From Microbacterium sp. SS28 (lineage in GTDB: Bacteria; Actinomycetota; Actinomycetes; Actinomycetales; Microbacteriaceae): a stretch of 64,000 bases of DNA. Shown piece after piece: positions 49,461-58,814 of this stretch; position 1 is the stretch's first letter, and each line of letters begins with the position of its first letter. The DNA is taken from positions 992,001 to 1,056,000 of the forward strand of contig NZ_JAKWJP010000001.1 in NCBI RefSeq assembly GCF_022761035.1, given 5' to 3'. The notes beneath the pieces were generated by a model, which worked only from the letters and a program-made list of their open reading frames with translations, was not told the DNA's origin and ran no database searches. Position numbers and translations under genes: made by a program.

Positions 49461-51065
49461 TCAGAGAGCGGAGACGGCGGCGGCTTCGACGGCGAGCCCC
49501 GCCCGGTAGCGGTCGAGGTAGGCGGCGAAGCCGGCGACATCGGCGGGGTCGGGGTCGACGGTGTCGATCGGGGCGTCCGCGAAGACGGAGTTCCGAAGGT
49601 AGGCGCCGAGATCGGATTCGGATGCGCCGGCGAAGGCCGCGAGCACCGCGATGCCCCACGCCCCGCCCTCGGACGCCGTCTCTCCGACGGCGACGGGAGC
49701 GCCGAGCGCCCCCGCGAGGAAGCGCTGCGCGACCCCGGCCGTCCGGAAGATCCCGCCGTGCGCGAACATCGTGTCGAGCGCGACCTTCTCGCCGTGCAGC
49801 ACCTGCATGCCGAGGGCGAGCGTGCCGAACACGCCGTACAGCTGCGCGCGCATGAAGTTCGGAAGCGTCAGTCGGCTGTCGGGCGTGCGGACGAAGAGCG
49901 GCCGCCCCTCGTCGAGGCCCGCGATCGGCTCGCCCGCGAGGTGGTTGTACGCGAGCAGTCCCCCGGCATCCGGTTCGCCCTCGAGCGCCTCGCGGAACAG
50001 CGCCTCGAACACGGCGTCGCCCTCGAGCGGCGCGCCGGCGGCGGCCGAGAAGCGGCCGAAGAGCCCCGCCCACGCGGCGAGCTCGCTCGCGCCGTTGTTG
50101 CAGTGGACCATCGCGACAGGGTCGCCCGCGGGCGTCGTGACGAGGTCGAGCTCGTGGTGCACCTCGGCGAGCGGGCGCTCGAGCACGACCATCGCGAAGA
50201 TGCTCGTGCCGGCGCTCACGTTGCCCGTGCGCGGCGCGACGGAGTTCGTCGCGACCATGCCCGTGCCGGCATCCCCTTCGGGAGGACAGAACGGGATGCC
50301 GGGCCGCAGCGCCCCCGTCGGGTCGAGCAGGGCCGCGCCTTCGGCGGTGAGCTCACCGGCGGGCGCCCCAGCGGGGAGCGCCTCCGGCAGCAGGTCGGCG
50401 AGGCCCTTCGCGAGGCCCGAGCCCGCGACGAGGGCGTCGTACTTCTCGACGAGCGCCGCGTCGTAGGTGCCCGTCGCGGAGTCGATCGGGAACATGCCCG
50501 AGGCGTCGCCGACGCCCAGGACGTCACGGCCCGTCAGCGCGCGGTGCACGTACCCCGCGAGCGTCGTGACGGAGCGGATCGCGGGCACGTGCGGCTCGTC
50601 GTCGAGGACGGCCTGATCGAGGTGCGCGATCGACCAGCGGAGCGGGATGTTGACACCGAACAGCTCGCTCAGGCGAGCGGATGCCGCACCCGTCGTCGTG
50701 TTGCGCCACGTGCGGAACGGGACGAGCAGCTCGCCCGCCTCGTCGAACGCGAGGTAGCCGTGCATCATCGCCGAGACGCCGATCGCGCCGACGGTCTCGA
50801 GCGCAGCGCCGTGCTTCTGCTGCACGTCCGAGACGAGGTCCGCGTAGGCGGCCTGGAGGCCGGACCAGACGGACTCGAGCGAGTACGTCCACACGCGGTC
50901 CTGGAACTCGTTCTCCCATTCGTGGCTGCCGACGGCGAGCACGGCCTGCGTCTCGGCGTCGATGAGGCACGCCTTGATGCGCGTCGACCCCAGCTCGATG
51001 CCGAGGGCCGTGCGGCCTTCGCGGATCGCCGCGGCCGAGGCATCCCCGGTCTCAATGCCGGTCAT
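49461..51065 (-). CDS. araB: Ribulokinase (FGGY family)
   Basis: 534 residues; the ATG at 51063-51065 overlaps the araD stop (ATGA). It phosphorylates L-ribulose with ATP. The FGGY fold is evident from [20 protein letters not shown] at the start, [30 protein letters not shown], the central [15 protein letters not shown] and the ATP-binding [13 protein letters not shown] near the end. Position between araD and araA supports the substrate. Confidence 0.93.
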   Translation of the reverse strand: MTGIETGDASAAAIREGRTALGIELGSTRIKACLIDAETQAVLAVGSHEWENEFQDRVWTYSLESVWSGLQAAYADLVSDVQQKHGAALETVGAIGVSAMMHGYLAFDEAGELLVPFRTWRNTTTGAASARLSELFGVNIPLRWSIAHLDQAVLDDEPHVPAIRSVTTLAGYVHRALTGRDVLGVGDASGMFPIDSATGTYDAALVEKYDALVAGSGLAKGLADLLPEALPAGAPAGELTAEGAALLDPTGALRPGIPFCPPEGDAGTGMVATNSVAPRTGNVSAGTSIFAMVVLERPLAEVHHELDLVTTPAGDPVAMVHCNNGASELAAWAGLFGRFSAAAGAPLEGDAVFEALFREALEGEPDAGGLLAYNHLAGEPIAGLDEGRPLFVRTPDSRLTLPNFMRAQLYGVFGTLALGMQVLHGEKVALDTMFAHGGIFRTAGVAQRFLAGALGAPVAVGETASEGGAWGIAVLAAFAGASESDLGAYLRNSVFADAPIDTVDPDPADVAGFAAYLDRYRAGLAVEAAAVSAL

Positions 51066-51799
51066 CGCCGCTCGTCCCCGCTCTGTCCGTAGACGTTCTG
51101 GTACCGGTCGTAGAGGCTGTCGATCGCCGACTGCGGGATCGGGATGAGCGGGCCGGCCTCGCGGGCATAGTGCACGGTGCGCGCGACGTCCTCGACCATG
51201 ACGGCGGCCTTGACGGCGTCCTTCGCCGACGTGCCGATCGTGAAAGGCCCGTGGTTCTGCATGAGCACGGCACGGCTGCGGTGGCCCGTGAGCGTCTCGA
51301 CGATGCCGCGCCCGATCGAGTCGTCGCCGATGATCGCGAACGGACCGATCGGGATGGGTCCGCCGAACTCGTCGGCCATCGCCGTGATGACGCACGGGAT
51401 CTCTTCGCCGCGCGCGGCCCACGCGACCGCGAAGGTCGAGTGCGTGTGCACGACGCCGCCGACGCCGGCCATGTTGCGGTAGACGTACGCGTGCGCCGCC
51501 GTGTCGGAGGACGGGCTGCGCTCGCTGCCGGGGGTGCCGGGGATGACGTTGCCGTCCAGGTCGCACAGGATCATGTTCTCGGCCGCGAGGTCGTCGTAGC
51601 TCACACCGCTCGGCTTGATGACGAACAGGTCGGCGCCCGGCACGCGGCCTGAGACGTTGCCGCCCGTCCACACGATCAGGTTGTAGCGCACGAGCTCGGC
51701 GTGCAGCGCCGCGACATCGGCGCGCACCGCCGCGATCGCGGCTTCGATCTCGGGGCTGAAGGGGGCTGCCGGCGGCTGTGCCGGGTCAGTCACGGTCAC
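51062..51799 (-). CDS. araD: L-ribulose-5-phosphate 4-epimerase
   Basis: 245 residues from a GTG at 51797-51799, which has GGAGG five bases upstream; an ATG at 51811 would add four residues. It is a class II aldolase-fold zinc enzyme giving D-xylulose-5-phosphate. Motifs are TGGNVSGR and [12 protein letters not shown] (phosphate binding), [12 protein letters not shown], the zinc ligands in [14 protein letters not shown], and MQNHGPF. It is the first gene of the minus-strand araDBA operon, downstream of a perfect LacI-type palindrome. Confidence 0.95.
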   Translation of the reverse strand: MTVTDPAQPPAAPFSPEIEAAIAAVRADVAALHAELVRYNLIVWTGGNVSGRVPGADLFVIKPSGVSYDDLAAENMILCDLDGNVIPGTPGSERSPSSDTAAHAYVYRNMAGVGGVVHTHSTFAVAWAARGEEIPCVITAMADEFGGPIPIGPFAIIGDDSIGRGIVETLTGHRSRAVLMQNHGPFTIGTSAKDAVKAAVMVEDVARTVHYAREAGPLIPIPQSAIDSLYDRYQNVYGQSGDERR

Positions 51800-51854
51800 G
51801 GGTTCCTCCATCGGGACTCACAGGCGGGGCAGGATGCCGTATCCGCCGCACAGC

Positions 51855-51872
51855 GATGTTACCGGTAACATC
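51855..51872. promoter_or_regulatory. Perfect 18-bp LacI-type operator before araD
   Basis: GATGTTACCGGTAACATC is fully palindromic, lies 56 bases upstream of araD, and has the central CG-containing form expected of LacI/GalR regulators. The LacI gene at 52881-53897 is the nearest candidate to bind it. Confidence 0.8.
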
Positions 51873-51925
51873 CATTCGGCGCCACTGCGGATCGCGCGCG
51901 GCCTGTCCGACGACCCACGGGGAGT

Positions 51926-52843
51926 TCAGGCGAGCAGCGTGGAGAGCTCGTCCCACAGCGCGTCGGGGATCTCGACCTCGGCGTTTGCGACGAGCTCGTC
52001 GACCCGCTCGGGCGACGAGACGCCGACGAGCGTCGACGAGACACGGGGATCGCGCGTCGAGAACTGCAGGGCCACGGCCGTCAGCGGAACCCCGTGGCGC
52101 TCGCTCAGCGCGCGCAGCCGCTCGGTGCGGGCGACGATCTCGTCGCTCGGCTCGCCGTACTGGTAGCGCGGCCGGGCGGCAGCGGGCTTGGCGAGCATGC
52201 CGCTGGCATAGGGCGCCGCGTTGACGTAGACGAGACCCGCCTCGAGGGCATGATCGATGAGCGGGCTCGCGGAGCGATCCAGCAGCGTGAAGCGGTTGTG
52301 GTTGAGCAGGATGTCGAACACGCCCGTGTCGACATACCGCCGCATCACCGCGAGGTCTCCGCCCGCGACGCCGATGCGATCGACGACCCCGCGCCGCTTG
52401 AGCTCGACCATGGCATCCACGGCGCCTCCCGGAGCGGTGAGGTCGTCGAAGTCGAAGTGCTCGGGGTCGTGGAGGTGGAAGACCGGCACGCGGTCGAGGC
52501 CGAGACGCTCCATGCTCTCGGCGAACGACTGCAGCACGCGCTCGCCGGTGAAGTCCTTCGAGCCGGGTGCCGGGTCGGCCTTCGTCGCGATCGTGAACCC
52601 CTCGGGCAGGCCGCCGGCTCGCCGGATCACCTCGCCGATGCGTCGCTCACTCTCCCCCGCGCCGTAGTTGTTCGACGTGTCGAGGAACGTGATGCCGGAC
52701 TCGAAGGTGCGCACGACGGTCTGTATCGCGCGCTCCTCGGCCACGTCGTAGCCGTAGACCTGCGGCATCCCGCCCAGAGGGCTCGTGCCGACGCAGAGAT
52801 CCGAGACGGACGGCCCCTCGGGGCCGAGGCGGGTCTGCTTCAT
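51926..52843 (-). CDS. Aldo-keto reductase (aldose dehydrogenase-like)
   Basis: 305 residues from the ATG at 52841-52843 with AAAGGAG upstream. It is an NADP-binding (beta/alpha)8 barrel. TRLGPEGPSVSDLCVGTSPLGG opens the chain, and GITFLDTSNNYGAGESERRIGEV supplies the catalytic Asp and Tyr. VFHLHDPEH and SSTLVGVSSPERVDEL close the cofactor pocket. It resembles D-threo-aldose/L-fucose dehydrogenases that oxidise pyranoses at C1. It follows the LacI gene by 37 bases on the same strand, so it belongs to the sugar regulon. Confidence 0.88.
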   Translation of the reverse strand: MKQTRLGPEGPSVSDLCVGTSPLGGMPQVYGYDVAEERAIQTVVRTFESGITFLDTSNNYGAGESERRIGEVIRRAGGLPEGFTIATKADPAPGSKDFTGERVLQSFAESMERLGLDRVPVFHLHDPEHFDFDDLTAPGGAVDAMVELKRRGVVDRIGVAGGDLAVMRRYVDTGVFDILLNHNRFTLLDRSASPLIDHALEAGLVYVNAAPYASGMLAKPAAARPRYQYGEPSDEIVARTERLRALSERHGVPLTAVALQFSTRDPRVSSTLVGVSSPERVDELVANAEVEIPDALWDELSTLLA

Positions 52844-52880
52844 GGGTGACTCCTTTGTCTCGCTCAACTCCATGGTGGGG

Positions 52881-53897
52881 TCAGTCGGGCTTCCGCCGGG
52901 GTCCGGAAGGGGCGGAAGTGGATGCCCGCACGATGAGCGCCGGTGGGGTGGGCGGCGTGGGCTCTGCGAGCTGGAGCACCTCGGCGACGCAGCGGCGCGC
53001 CTCGCCCGCGAGGTCGAGATGCACGGTGGTGAGCGAGGGGCGGTAGAACGCGGCATCCGGGTTGTCGTCGAAGCCCGCGATGCTCACGTCGCGCGGAACC
53101 TGGATGCCCTGCTCCCGGAGCCCCGCGATGAGTCCGAGCGCCATCTGGTCGTTCGCCGCGAGGATCGCGGTCGGTCCGTCAACCGCCCGGACGTCTGCCG
53201 CGATCCCGGGTCCGAGGGTCGACGCCGTCTGGGCCGTCCAGTCACCCTCCCAGCGGCGGACCTCGACGAGGCCGTGCGCCTGGACCGCCCGCTCGAAGCC
53301 CCGGGCGCGCGCCGCCGCCTCGAGCCAGTCGGCGGGACCCGCGAGCAGCGCGACCCGCGTGTGGCCGAGCGTCGCGAGATGCGCGACGACGAGACCCACG
53401 CCCTCCTCCTGCGCGTCGGTTCCCGGACCCCCGTGCAGCGCGCTGAGCGGCACGCCCAGCGAGCGCCCCGCGAGCGACTCGAGCGACCGCGCGTGCGGTG
53501 CGAGCACGACGATCCCATCGACGCCCTGCGCCAGGAGGCGCTCCGCCGCGTCGTCGACGGATGCCTCGTCTGCGGCATCCGCGTACGCCGTCGCAACCCA
53601 GCGGCCCGCCTCGCGAGCCGCCGCCTCGAGAGCCGCGATGCCGACCGACGGCCCGTACAGCGTCGCGTCCGAGGCGATGACGCCGAGCGTTCGGGTCGTC
53701 CGGGTGCCGAGCGCCCGCGCCGCGTTGTTGACGCGGTAGCCGAGCGCCGCCATCGCCTCGAGCACGCGGCGCCGCGTCTCGGGTCGGATGCTGGGATGCT
53801 CGTTGATCACCCGCGAGACCGTCTGCGACGAGACGCCCGCGAGCTGCGCGACCTCGCGCACCCCGACGCGGCCCGTGCGGGTCCCGGCTTCGCTCAT
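52881..53897 (-). CDS. LacI-family transcriptional regulator (probable arabinose regulator)
   Basis: 338 residues from the ATG at 53895-53897; TACCGT (plus 53905-53910) seven bases upstream suggests a leaderless start. The N-terminal helix-turn-helix reads VREVAQLAGVSSQTVSRVINEHPSI with the YRVNNAARAL hinge. The effector domain carries TLGVIASDATLYGPS, GIVVLAP, GHTRVALLAGP, ILAANDQMALGLI and VSIAGFDDNPDA. It sits between araDBA and the importer genes, and LacI-type palindromes occur before both. It is probably a sugar-released repressor. Confidence 0.88.
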   Translation of the reverse strand: MSEAGTRTGRVGVREVAQLAGVSSQTVSRVINEHPSIRPETRRRVLEAMAALGYRVNNAARALGTRTTRTLGVIASDATLYGPSVGIAALEAAAREAGRWVATAYADAADEASVDDAAERLLAQGVDGIVVLAPHARSLESLAGRSLGVPLSALHGGPGTDAQEEGVGLVVAHLATLGHTRVALLAGPADWLEAAARARGFERAVQAHGLVEVRRWEGDWTAQTASTLGPGIAADVRAVDGPTAILAANDQMALGLIAGLREQGIQVPRDVSIAGFDDNPDAAFYRPSLTTVHLDLAGEARRCVAEVLQLAEPTPPTPPALIVRASTSAPSGPRRKPD

Positions 53898-54022
53898 GCC
53901 GTCCACGGTAGTGGGGAGGACGCGGCATCCGTCTCCCTCGACTCTGCCGGCCGTTCCCCGCAGACCTTCGCTCCGCGCACCCGGCGGCTCCGAGCGCCGC
54001 AGGAGGTGCGAGGCTTGAGGGC

Positions 54023-55009
54023 ATGCAGGCCACGCGGACGACACCGGATGCCGCGCCCTTGCGTCCGGGACGGCTCGCGGCGCTCCGCTCCCGCCTGCTC
54101 ACGGCGGTCTCGGGCGATCCCGACGGCGCTCCCGCGTGGGTGCTCGCGCTCGCCGAGGGCGACGACGAGGGGTACTTCGTCGAGGACGGCCCGGCGTGGA
54201 CGGTGCACGAGGGCACCGCGACGTTCGTGGCCGGCATCCGGGCGCTGCTTCTTCAGGCGCTGCATCCGGGACCCATGGCGGGCGTGCACGACTGGTCGCG
54301 CTATCGCGAGGATCCGCTCGGGCGCCTGTCGGGCACTGTGCGCTGGATCCTCTGTCTGACGTACGGGTCGAAGACCCAGGCCGACGCCGAGACCGCCCGC
54401 GTGGGCAGGTTCCATGCCCGCGTGAACGGCTCGTACGTCGACGGCGCGGGCGCGGAGCGCGCCTACTCCGCCGCCGACCCCGACCTCGCGGACTGGGTGC
54501 ACCTCGCCTTCACCGACGCGTTCCTGACGTGCCACGAGACCTGGGGGCGCCCGATCCCCGGCGGCGCCGACGCCTATGTCGCCGAATGGGCGCTCGCGGG
54601 CAGGCTCATGCGCGTCCAGGATCCGCCCACGTCCCGCGCCGAGCTCCACGCCCGCATGGACGGGTATCTCGAGCGGGGCGAGCTGCGCGGCGACGAGCGC
54701 GCCCGCGACGTCGTGCGCTTCCTGCGGAAGCCGCCGTTCGCAGGGCGGATGGGCTTCGCGTACCGGATGCTGTTCGCCTCAGCCGTCGCGACGATCCCGC
54801 GCCGCTATCGCCGGCTGCTCGGCGTGCGCCGCACTCCCCTGCCCGTCATCACGGCGACCCGCGTCGTCCTGGCCGTCGCCGAGCGCGCGCTCACCTCGGG
54901 CGGCCCGCGCGCGAACGACCGGGCCCGCGAGCGGCTCCGCCGCCTCGAGCGCGAGGGACGAGCCGCACCCGATCCCGGCGAACCCGGCGCCCGCCCCGCG
55001 AGCGCGTGA
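54023..55009 (+). CDS. Oxygenase MpaB family protein (DUF2236)
   Basis: 328 residues. DUF2236 proteins are haem-binding relatives of latex-clearing protein and MpaB. The conserved elements are GTATFVAGIRALLLQALHPGPMAGVHDWSRYREDPLGRL (~63-102), the RVGRFHARVNG segment and DAFLTCHETWG with a possible haem-ligand His. The reaction is unknown. It is divergent from the LacI gene and only 12 bases upstream of the epimerase-like gene, but no link to sugar use is evident. Confidence 0.82.
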   Translation: MQATRTTPDAAPLRPGRLAALRSRLLTAVSGDPDGAPAWVLALAEGDDEGYFVEDGPAWTVHEGTATFVAGIRALLLQALHPGPMAGVHDWSRYREDPLGRLSGTVRWILCLTYGSKTQADAETARVGRFHARVNGSYVDGAGAERAYSAADPDLADWVHLAFTDAFLTCHETWGRPIPGGADAYVAEWALAGRLMRVQDPPTSRAELHARMDGYLERGELRGDERARDVVRFLRKPPFAGRMGFAYRMLFASAVATIPRRYRRLLGVRRTPLPVITATRVVLAVAERALTSGGPRANDRARERLRRLEREGRAAPDPGEPGARPASA

Positions 55010-55021
55010 CAGGCTGGGGGC

Positions 55022-55867
55022 ATGCGCATCGCCCTCACCGGCTCATCCGGCAAGCTCGGCACCGTCGTCCTGCGCGAGCTGCGCGCCGCGGGGCATGACG
55101 TCGTCGGCCTCGACGTCGTCGGCACACGGGGCCCCGGCTTCCTGCGGGTCGACCTGACCGACTACGGCGCCGTCGTCGACGCGCTCTCGGGCGTCCACGG
55201 AGAGTCGGGCGGCTTCGACGCCGTCGTACACCTCGCGGCGATCCCCGCACCGGGCATCCAGAGCGACATCGCGACCTTCCGCAACAACATCCTCACGACG
55301 TTCGACGTGCTCTGGGCGGCGGTGCGGCTCGGCATCCGGAACATCGTCTACGCGTCGAGCGAGACGGTGCTGGGCCTCCCCTTCGACACCGATCCGCCCT
55401 ACATCCCGGTCGACGAGGAGTACCCCGCGCGACCCGAGTCGGTGTACTCGCTCGTCAAGCACCTCGAGGAGCAGCTCGCGATCGAGCTCGTGCGGTGGCA
55501 TCCCGATCTCTCGATCACGGCTCTGCGCTACTCGAACGTCATGGATCCCGAGGACTACGCCGCGTTCCCGTCGTTCGACGCCGACGCACGGGCGCGCAAG
55601 TGGAACCTCTGGGGCTACATCGACGCGCGCGACGGCGCACAGGCGGTGCAGAAGGCTCTGGATGCCGCTGCCCCCGGCTTCGACCGGTTCATCATCGCCG
55701 CAGCCGACACGGTCATGACGCGCCCCAACGGCGAGCTCGTGGCGGAGGTCTTCCCCGGCGTCGAGCTCAAGGGCGATCTCGGCGTGAACGACACGCTGCT
55801 GTCGATCGACAAGGCGCGACGCGTGCTCGGCTTCGAGCCGCGCCACTCCTGGCGCGACCACGTCTGA
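55022..55867 (+). CDS. NAD-dependent epimerase/dehydratase (extended SDR)
   Basis: 281 residues. It has the Rossmann motif MRIALTGSSGKLGTVVL, GFLRVDLTDY, VVHLAAIPAP, the active-site YASSETVLG and the catalytic YSLVKHLEE. The compact length and SSETVLG-type loop resemble uronate dehydrogenases and sugar-nucleotide epimerases of the extended SDR group. The substrate is not fixed by sequence. It follows the MpaB-like gene by 12 bases. Confidence 0.85.
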   Translation: MRIALTGSSGKLGTVVLRELRAAGHDVVGLDVVGTRGPGFLRVDLTDYGAVVDALSGVHGESGGFDAVVHLAAIPAPGIQSDIATFRNNILTTFDVLWAAVRLGIRNIVYASSETVLGLPFDTDPPYIPVDEEYPARPESVYSLVKHLEEQLAIELVRWHPDLSITALRYSNVMDPEDYAAFPSFDADARARKWNLWGYIDARDGAQAVQKALDAAAPGFDRFIIAAADTVMTRPNGELVAEVFPGVELKGDLGVNDTLLSIDKARRVLGFEPRHSWRDHV

Positions 55868-55989
55868 GCTCTCCCACGCGACTTCGCACCACGCGGGCGT
55901 GAGCCCCTTTCACCGCCTCCGCGACCCAGCCGCGGGTGGCGCGCAGCCGCGCCACGATCACATGGATGGCGGGATCGCTCCCATCGGAA

Positions 55990-56005
55990 ATGTGATCGCT
56001 AACGG
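55990..56005. promoter_or_regulatory. LacI-type operator O1 before the sugar importer
   Basis: ATGTGATCGCTAACGG matches the left arm and centre of ATGTKANCGNTMACAT but has lost the last two consensus positions. It is 82 bases from O2 centre to centre. Confidence 0.55.
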
Positions 56006-56071
56006 TTCGAACCGATTCGACATTCGCGCACCGTGCCGAAGAGGTACCGGGATCACGGCCCCGTTACGGAA

Positions 56072-56087
56072 ATGTTATCGCTCACAT
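56072..56087. promoter_or_regulatory. LacI-type operator O2 before the sugar importer
   Basis: ATGTTATCGCTCACAT has complementary ATGT/ACAT ends and a CG centre typical of LacI/GalR sites. It lies 111 bases upstream of the substrate-binding protein gene. Confidence 0.75.
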
Positions 56088-56101
56088 GTTGCGCGGATGC
56101 G

Positions 56102-56121
56102 GAATGTGAAGGCTAACATTC
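56102..56121. promoter_or_regulatory. LacI-type operator O3 before the sugar importer
   Basis: GAATGTGAAGGCTAACATTC has six-base complementary ends and the same ATGTGA/TAACAT half-sites as O1. Its centre is 32 bases from that of O2, about three helical turns, so two repressor dimers could sit on one face. Confidence 0.7.
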
Positions 56122-56197
56122 AAGCCAACGAGCCACCCCCGGACGGCTCGCAGGTATGCACCGGCGCTGATGCCGGTTCCAAACAAGGAGGTTTTGG

Positions 56198-57187
56198 ATG
56201 AACAGGAAGTTCCTCGCCGGCGCAGCAGTGCTCGGCGCACTCGCTCTCGTCGTCACCGGATGCTCGAGCAGCTCGGGCGGCGACGGCGGCGCGTCGGGAG
56301 ACTCCGGCGACGGCACGGTCACGGTCGGCTTCGCGCAGACCGGCTCGGAGTCGGGCTGGCGCTCGGCCAACACGGAGTCGATGAAGGAGGCGTTCTCGGC
56401 GGAGAACGGCTTCGACCTCATCTTCAACGCCGCCGACAACGACCCGGCAGCGCAGATCGCGGCCGTCCGCGACTTCATCAACCAGGGCGTCGACGCGATC
56501 GTCATCGCGCCGATCGTCGAGGACGGGTGGGACGACGTCCTCCAGGAGGCCTCGGATGCCGGCATCCCGGTCGTCCTCGAAGACCGCACCGTGACCTCGC
56601 CGGAAGACCTCTTCGCGAGCTGGGTCGGTCTCGACTTCAAGAAGGAAGGCACCACGGCCGGCGAGTGGGCCGCCGAGAACTTCGGCGACACCCCCACGAA
56701 GATGGTGGTGCTCGAGGGCACCACGGGCTCCGCACCCGCCAACGACCGTGCCGAGGGGTTCGATGCGGCCATCAAGGGCACGTCGATCGAGAAGATCGAC
56801 TCGCAGACCGGTGACTTCACGCGCGACGGCGGCAAGACCGTGATGGAGGGCTTCCTCCAGAAGTACGGCCTGGACGGCATCGACCTGCTCTACGCGCACA
56901 ACGACGACATGGCGCTCGGCGCGATCGAGGCGATCGAGGCCGCCGGCGGCGTCCCCGGAGAAGACATCAAGATCATCTCGATCGACGCGGTCAAGGACGG
57001 CATGCAGGCCCTCGTCGACGGCAAGATCAACTACATCGTCGAGTGCAACCCGCTGCTCGGCGAGCTCGCGGCAGGCCTCGTCACCGACGTGCTCGACGGC
57101 AAGGACGTCGAGAAGAAGGTCTACGTCGAGGACCAGAGCTTCACGCAGGAGCAGGCCGCCGAGGTCATCGACTCGCGCGCCTACTGA
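56198..57187 (+). CDS. Sugar ABC transporter substrate-binding lipoprotein (YtfQ-like)
   Basis: 329 residues from an ATG with AAGGAGG seven bases upstream. A signal peptide ends in the lipobox VTGCSS. The mature periplasmic-binding fold resembles galactofuranose/pentose binder YtfQ: VGFAQTGSESGWRSANTESMKEAF (~41-64), QIAAVRDFINQGVDAIVIAPIVEDGWDDVL, VLEDRTV, then LLYAHNDDMALGAIEAIE and IISIDAVKDGMQAL. The araDBA context favours L-arabinose (furanose). It starts the importer operon behind three LacI-type operators. Confidence 0.9.
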   Translation: MNRKFLAGAAVLGALALVVTGCSSSSGGDGGASGDSGDGTVTVGFAQTGSESGWRSANTESMKEAFSAENGFDLIFNAADNDPAAQIAAVRDFINQGVDAIVIAPIVEDGWDDVLQEASDAGIPVVLEDRTVTSPEDLFASWVGLDFKKEGTTAGEWAAENFGDTPTKMVVLEGTTGSAPANDRAEGFDAAIKGTSIEKIDSQTGDFTRDGGKTVMEGFLQKYGLDGIDLLYAHNDDMALGAIEAIEAAGGVPGEDIKIISIDAVKDGMQALVDGKINYIVECNPLLGELAAGLVTDVLDGKDVEKKVYVEDQSFTQEQAAEVIDSRAY

Positions 57188-57278
57188 GCTCGTCCCCGAC
57201 AGCACGAACCGGCACGCGCCGGGGGCGGACCACCACCGCTCCCGGCGCTGCCGACTCGACACGGAAAGGCCAGACCGC

Positions 57279-58814
57279 ATGCCCGCGGACACCCACGTCC
57301 CCCCGGTCGTCGACATGACCGGCATCACCATCCGCTTCCCCGGAGTGCTCGCCCTCGACGGCGTCGACTTCCGGCTGTATCCCGGCGAGGTGCACTCGCT
57401 CATGGGCGAGAACGGCGCCGGCAAGTCCACCCTCATCAAGGCGCTGACGGGCGTCTACCCGATCGACGCGGGCGAGATCGTCGTGACCGGCACGGCGCGC
57501 GTCTTCGGATCGACGGCGGATGCGCAGGATGCCGGCATCTCGACGGTCTACCAAGAGGTGAACCTCTGCGCGAACCTCTCGGTCGGCGAGAACGTCATGC
57601 TGGGCCATGAGCCCCGCACGGGCCGAGGGATCGACTGGAAGGCGAGCCACCGGCAGGCGGCATCCCATCTGGAGAGCCTCGGGCTCGACGTCGACACGCG
57701 CTCGATCCTCTCGACCCACTCGATCGCCGTGCAGCAGCTCGTCGCGATCGCCCGCGCCATGGTGCTCGACGCCAAGGTGCTCGTGCTCGACGAGCCGACC
57801 TCGAGCCTCGACCGCGATGAGGTCGAGAACCTCTTCTCGGTCATCCGCGATCTGCGCGACAAGGGCGTCGCGATCCTGTTCGTCAGCCACTTCCTCGACC
57901 AGGTCTACGAGATCTCGGACCGCATCACGGTGCTGCGCAACGGGCGCCTGATGGGCGAGCACCTTGCCACCGACCTCCCCCGCGGAGCGCTCGTGACCCA
58001 GATGATCGGGCGGGAGCTCGACGAGCTGACGGCCCTCTCGTCCGTCGCGGACCGCGCGATCGACCGCACCGGCACACCCGTCCTGCGCGCGAGCGGGGTC
58101 GGACGGCGCGGCGTGCTCGAGCCCGTCGACGTCGAGGCCTTCGAGGGTGAGGTCGTCGGCATCGCGGGGCTCCTGGGCTCGGGCCGCACCGAGCTCGTGC
58201 GCCTCCTCTACGGTGCGGACCGCGCCGAGTCGGGCGAGATCGAGATCCGGGGCGTGCCGACGCGGATGACCTCTCCGCGCCTCGCCATGGAGCGCGGGAT
58301 CGCCTTCTCGTCGGAGAACCGCCGCGCGGAGGGCATCATCGCCGACCTGACCGTCGCCGAGAACATCACCCTCGGAATCCAGGCGCGCCGCGGTTCGATG
58401 CGCCGGATCCCGCGTGCGGAAGCGGAATCTATCGTCGTGGACTACATCGAGGCGCTCGGCGTGCGTCCCGCCGACCCCACGATGCTCGCGGGCAATCTAT
58501 CCGGCGGCAACCAGCAGAAGGTGCTGCTCGCCCGCTGGCTCGCGACCGCGCCCGCCCTGCTCGTCCTCGACGAGCCGACCCGCGGCATCGACGTCGGCGC
58601 CAAGGCCGACATCCAGCGGAAGGTCGCCGAGCTCAGCGCCCAGGGGCTCTCGGTCATCTTCATCTCGTCCGAGCTGGAAGAGGTGCTGCGGCTCGCGCAG
58701 CGCGTCATCGTCATGCGCGACCGGCGCAAGATCGGCGATCTCGCCTCGCGCGACCTCGACCTGGACGGACTCATCGACTACATCGCGAACAAGAACGAGG
58801 ACAGCGCCGCATGA
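57279..58814 (+). CDS. Sugar ABC transporter ATP-binding protein (double ABC)
   Basis: 511 residues with two tandem nucleotide-binding domains, as in RbsA/AraG/YtfR. Domain 1 has Walker A GENGAGKST (~47), the Q-loop VYQEVNL and Walker B KVLVLDEPTSSLD. Domain 2 has the degenerate GLLGSGRTE loop, LSGGNQQKVLLARWL and LLVLDEPTRGIDVGAKADI. GGAAAGG precedes the ATG. It overlaps the first permease gene (ATGA). A second, similar ATPase is encoded at 60921-62432. Confidence 0.93.
   Translation: MPADTHVPPVVDMTGITIRFPGVLALDGVDFRLYPGEVHSLMGENGAGKSTLIKALTGVYPIDAGEIVVTGTARVFGSTADAQDAGISTVYQEVNLCANLSVGENVMLGHEPRTGRGIDWKASHRQAASHLESLGLDVDTRSILSTHSIAVQQLVAIARAMVLDAKVLVLDEPTSSLDRDEVENLFSVIRDLRDKGVAILFVSHFLDQVYEISDRITVLRNGRLMGEHLATDLPRGALVTQMIGRELDELTALSSVADRAIDRTGTPVLRASGVGRRGVLEPVDVEAFEGEVVGIAGLLGSGRTELVRLLYGADRAESGEIEIRGVPTRMTSPRLAMERGIAFSSENRRAEGIIADLTVAENITLGIQARRGSMRRIPRAEAESIVVDYIEALGVRPADPTMLAGNLSGGNQQKVLLARWLATAPALLVLDEPTRGIDVGAKADIQRKVAELSAQGLSVIFISSELEEVLRLAQRVIVMRDRRKIGDLASRDLDLDGLIDYIANKNEDSAA

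Larger units (their letters stand above)
55868..56197. other. Regulatory interval upstream of the sugar importer operon
   Basis: This 330-base gap has no gene. Its right half holds three ATGT-N8-ACAT-type operators (listed separately), and an AAGGAGG ribosome site precedes the importer gene. The first ~110 bases show nothing recognisable. Confidence 0.7.
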
